Assembly (NCBI GenBank): GCA_023428465.1
Contig: JAEYXM010000236.1
Span: forward strand, 1-21,814
Source: Actinomycetes bacterium
Lineage (GTDB): Bacteria; Actinomycetota; Actinomycetes; Actinomycetales; Cellulomonadaceae
Reading direction: 5' to 3'
DNA: 21,814 bases
In this document: piece after piece, positions 19,417 through 21,814 of the stretch
Numbering within the stretch: the stretch's first letter is position 1
Layout: each line of letters begins with the position of its first letter
Notes under the pieces: model-generated
Database searches by the model: none
What the model was told of the DNA's origin: nothing
The model's input: only the letters and a program-made list of their open reading frames with translations
Program-made: the position numbers and the translations under genes

Positions 19417-19438
19417 TAGCCTTCGCAAGGCCCGAAGG
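19417..19438 (+). promoter_or_regulatory. Possible etfB promoter -10 followed by a hairpin
   Basis: TAGCCT at 19417-19422 fits TANNNT and overlaps a perfect CCTTCG/CGAAGG inverted repeat (19420-19425 and 19433-19438, 7-base loop). It is about 55 bases before the etfB start. Another dyad, CCGGCC-CT-GGCCGG, lies at 19381-19394. There is no clear -35, so the promoter call is tentative. Confidence 0.35.
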
Positions 19439-19477
19439 TGGGGCGCAGGTCGTGGCCGGAGGGCCGGAAGGAGTCGC

Positions 19478-20266
19478 ATGAGGATCGTCGTGTGCGTCAA
19501 GCACGTGCCGGACATCCAGTCCCAGCGTGGCTTCGTCGACGGGCGCGTGGACCGCAGCCAGGGCGACGGCGCGCTCAACGAGCTCGACGAGAACGCGGTC
19601 GAGGCGGCCCTGCGTCTCGTCGAGGCCGACGGCGGCGAGGTCGTCGTGCTCACCGTCGGGCCCCGGGACGCCGACGACGCCGTCCGGCGCGGCCTGCAGA
19701 TGGGTGCCCACGCGGCGGTGCGGGTGACCGACGACGCGCTCGCCGGCTCCGACGCCTTCGGCACCGCGCACACCCTCGCCGCCGCCGTGCGCCGCCTCGC
19801 CGCCGACGCCCCGGTGGACCTCGTGGTCACGGGTATGGCCGCGCTCGACGGCCTGATGTCCGTCGTGCCCACGCTCCTGGCCGCCGAGCTCGACCTGCCC
19901 CAGGCGACCCTGGCCGCCGAGCTCACGGTGACCGACGGCGTCGTCCGCGTGCGCCGCGAGCTGGACCACGTGACCGAGGTCGTCGAGGCGCCGCTGCCGG
20001 CCCTCGTGAGCGTGACCGACCAGGCCAACGACCCCCGCTACCCGAGCTTCGCCGGGATCATGGCCGCCCGGAAGGCGCAGGTGACCGTCTGGTCGCTGGC
20101 CGACCTGGGGCTGGACCCGGAGCAGGTCGGCGAGGCGGGTGCACGCACGCGGGTGCTCGAGGCCGTGCCCCGCCCCGCGCGGGAGGACCGGGTGCTCATC
20201 ACGGACACGGGCGACGCGGGCCGCCGGCTCGCGGAGTTCCTCGACGAGAACGGGTTGCTGGCATGA
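19478..20266 (+). CDS. etfB: Electron transfer flavoprotein beta subunit
   Basis: EtfB pairs with EtfA to carry electrons from flavin dehydrogenases, such as acyl-CoA dehydrogenases, to the membrane chain. The 262-residue length is normal for the family. It begins MRIVVCVKHVPD, continues with the ELDENAVEAALRLVE segment (~35-49) and LTVGPRDADDAVRRGLQMGAH (~58-78), and contains DLVVTGMAALDGLMSVVP (~114-131, nucleotide-site region). The conserved beta-subunit signature runs over ~158-178 (RRELDHVTEVVEAPLPALVSV), followed by NDPRYPSFAGIMAARK (~184-199). An excellent GGAAGGAG precedes the ATG. The stop overlaps the etfA start as ATGA. No dehydrogenase or ETF-quinone oxidoreductase gene is in the window, so the electron donors and acceptors are unknown. 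Confidence 0.95.
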   Translation: MRIVVCVKHVPDIQSQRGFVDGRVDRSQGDGALNELDENAVEAALRLVEADGGEVVVLTVGPRDADDAVRRGLQMGAHAAVRVTDDALAGSDAFGTAHTLAAAVRRLAADAPVDLVVTGMAALDGLMSVVPTLLAAELDLPQATLAAELTVTDGVVRVRRELDHVTEVVEAPLPALVSVTDQANDPRYPSFAGIMAARKAQVTVWSLADLGLDPEQVGEAGARTRVLEAVPRPAREDRVLITDTGDAGRRLAEFLDENGLLA

Positions 20267-21216
20267 ACGTCCTGGTGGTCGTCGACCACGTCGACGCGGC
20301 GCCGCGGGCGTCGGCGCTCGAGCTGCTCACCGCGGCCCGCGAGCTCGGTGACGTGCACGCCGTCTGGTTCGGGGCGGGAGCGGAGGCCGCCGCGCCGATC
20401 CTCGGTGCGTACGGTGCCGCCGTGCTGCACACCTTCGACCTCGCGGACGACGCCGCGCAGCCGGCGTCGCTCGCCGCGGCGCTCGCCCCGCTGGCGACCG
20501 ACGTGGACGCCGCGGTGGTCCTGCTCGCCTCGACCTTCGTCGGCAAGGAGGTCGCCGCGCGGGTCGCGCTCGCGCTCGACGCCGGGCTCGTCGTGGACGC
20601 GACGGGCGTCGCCGTCGAGGACGGGCGCGTCACCGCGACGCAGCAGGCCTTCGCCGCGACGTGGGCGCTGCGCGGCGCCGTCCTGCGCGACCGCGCCGTC
20701 GTCACCGTGAAGTCGAACGCCGTCCGGGCCCTGCCCGTGGACGCCCCGGGGGTCCCCGAGGTGCGTCCGCGCGGCGCCGTCGCCGTGGCCGACCCGCGCG
20801 TGCGCGTGGTCGAGCGGACCTCGCGCGCCGCGTCGGGGCGGCCCGACGTCGGCGAGGCGAGCATCGTGGTCGTGGGCGGCCGGGGGACCGGTGGGGACTT
20901 CGGCCCGGTGAACGAGCTCGCGGACGCGCTCGGCGCGGCGGTGGGTGCGACGCGGGACGCGACCGACGAGGGCTGGATCGAGCACGAGGCGATGGTCGGC
21001 CAGACGGGGTCGAGCATCGCCCCGCGCCTCTACGTGGGCGCAGGCGTCTCGGGCGCGGTGCACCACCGTGGCGGCATGCAGGCGTCGGGCACGATCGTCG
21101 CGGTGAACAGCGACCCGGACTCGCCGATCTTCGAGATCGCGGACTTCGGCGTCGTCGGAGACCTGTTCGAGGTGCTCCCGCAGGCCGCCGAGGAGGTCCG
21201 GCGCCGCAAGGCCTGA
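20263..21216 (+). CDS. etfA: Electron transfer flavoprotein alpha subunit
   Basis: EtfA supplies most of the FAD site of the ETF heterodimer. The 317-residue protein has the N-terminal nucleotide-binding-like domain (MNVLVVVDHVD to ~185), including ASTFVGKEVAARVALALDAG (~89-108). The C-terminal FAD domain follows with VVVGGRGTGGDFGPVNELAD (~202-221), the AMVGQTGSSIAPRLYVGAGVSG signature (~243-264), and then GGMQASGTIVAVNSDPDSP (~270-288), IFEIADFGVVGDLFEVLP. The usual IQH after the signature is VHH here. The ATG lies within the etfB stop (ATGA), so translation is coupled and equal amounts of both subunits are expected. The next gene is convergent. The 43-base spacer shows no strong hairpin. 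Confidence 0.95.
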   Translation: MNVLVVVDHVDAAPRASALELLTAARELGDVHAVWFGAGAEAAAPILGAYGAAVLHTFDLADDAAQPASLAAALAPLATDVDAAVVLLASTFVGKEVAARVALALDAGLVVDATGVAVEDGRVTATQQAFAATWALRGAVLRDRAVVTVKSNAVRALPVDAPGVPEVRPRGAVAVADPRVRVVERTSRAASGRPDVGEASIVVVGGRGTGGDFGPVNELADALGAAVGATRDATDEGWIEHEAMVGQTGSSIAPRLYVGAGVSGAVHHRGGMQASGTIVAVNSDPDSPIFEIADFGVVGDLFEVLPQAAEEVRRRKA

Positions 21217-21259
21217 CCTCGCACGCCCGACGTGGCAGGGCCTGACCGGGCTCGCGGGA

Positions 21260-21814
21260 TCAGTCCTCGAAGACGGGGGCGTCGGTCGTGGTCTGCAGGG
21301 CCATCCCGGCGTCGCCCTCGATGAGGGTGAGCGAGCCCCAGCCCGGCACGTCCACGCTCGTGCCTGCCGGGCCGCTCAGGTCGATCTCCTCCGACCCGAG
21401 GCTGACGGTCAACGCCGCAGGGCCGTCGCCGCCGTCGTCCGTCACGGAGACGTAGAGACGCCCGGTGAGCCACATGTGGCGACGGTCCTCCAGCGGGAAA
21501 GTGCTGGTGAAGACCAGCGGGACGTCGGGGTCGACGGGTTGCACCTCGAAGTGCAGGACGTACTCGGGCCGGCCGCCGGTCTCGATCTCCTCGGCCTCGG
21601 CGACGGCGATCAGGCCCCAGCCCGGCACCTCGTGGACCGTCCCGACCAGTTCCCGGTACCCCTGCCAGGGGTGGTCACCGCTCAGGGAGTACGTGACGTG
21701 GTCGATCGGCGAGACACCGACGTCGTCGATGAGCAGGCCGTTCACCGAGACGGCGGCCCCCTCCTCGACGCCGAACGTGAAGGTCGGGCGCGCGGGGTCG
21801 AAGGCGAGCCCATC
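21260..21814 (-). CDS. Unrecognised protein with a duplicated VPGWG segment (5' end beyond window)
   Basis: The frame is open to the right edge; the last 184 residues are visible, so the true start is outside. An internal GTG at 21745 could serve as a start, but it has coherent protein upstream (FDPARPTFTFGVEEGAAVSV). The composition is acidic and beta-strand-like, with no catalytic motif. Two related segments, HEVPGWGLIAVAEAEE and VDVPGWGSLTLIEGDAG, lie about 100 residues apart, each at the end of a similar strand-rich block. This suggests two tandem beta domains. It ends DAPVFED. It is convergent with etfA, so it is probably not functionally linked to it. I cannot assign a function or tell whether it is secreted. 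Confidence 0.7.
   Translation of the reverse strand, partial: DGLAFDPARPTFTFGVEEGAAVSVNGLLIDDVGVSPIDHVTYSLSGDHPWQGYRELVGTVHEVPGWGLIAVAEAEEIETGGRPEYVLHFEVQPVDPDVPLVFTSTFPLEDRRHMWLTGRLYVSVTDDGGDGPAALTVSLGSEEIDLSGPAGTSVDVPGWGSLTLIEGDAGMALQTTTDAPVFED

Noticed and set aside
21217..21259. Terminator between etfA and the convergent gene
   Set aside because: Only 4-bp GC pairings are visible; too weak to call.

Overview
The window is very GC-rich, with GTG as well as ATG starts, tightly packed genes and many ATGA overlaps. Together with a Streptomyces-type GlgE operon this indicates an actinobacterium. A Cellulomonas-like member of the Micrococcales is my best guess, but the genus is inferred. I see no rRNA, tRNA, CRISPR array, insertion sequence or other mobile element, and no stretch over 300 bases lacks a gene.

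Left part (1-6323): two leftward genes meet a rightward three-gene operon at a 294-bp divergent spacer. Leftward are a 790-residue DivIVA/Scy-like coiled-coil protein built on an unbroken 11-residue repeat, and a translationally coupled small unknown protein cut by the window edge. Rightward are a two-membrane-segment protein with an acidic outer linker and a basic inner tail, a lipoprotein, and a thioredoxin-fold/TPR protein that has lost its redox cysteines. This looks like a cell-envelope or polarity neighbourhood, but only the coiled-coil and thioredoxin/TPR genes belong to families I recognise.

Middle part (6430-19273): a nearly complete alpha-glucan metabolism block. The leftward operon glgE-treS-mak-glgB encodes the GlgE route. 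TreS converts trehalose to maltose, Mak phosphorylates maltose, GlgE polymerises maltose 1-phosphate into alpha-1,4-glucan, and GlgB adds branches. Divergent from it is glgP, which releases glucose 1-phosphate, and convergent with glgP is glgX, which debranches. The glgE/glgP spacer holds a LacI-type operator-like dyad, a probable leaderless glgP promoter and overlapping hairpins in the presumed glgE leader. A strong hairpin terminator separates glgP and glgX. No glgA, glgC, treY or treZ lies in the window.

Right part (19478-21814): etfB and etfA, overlapping by ATGA, encode the two subunits of an electron transfer flavoprotein. They are followed by a convergent, unrecognised protein whose 5' end lies beyond the window.
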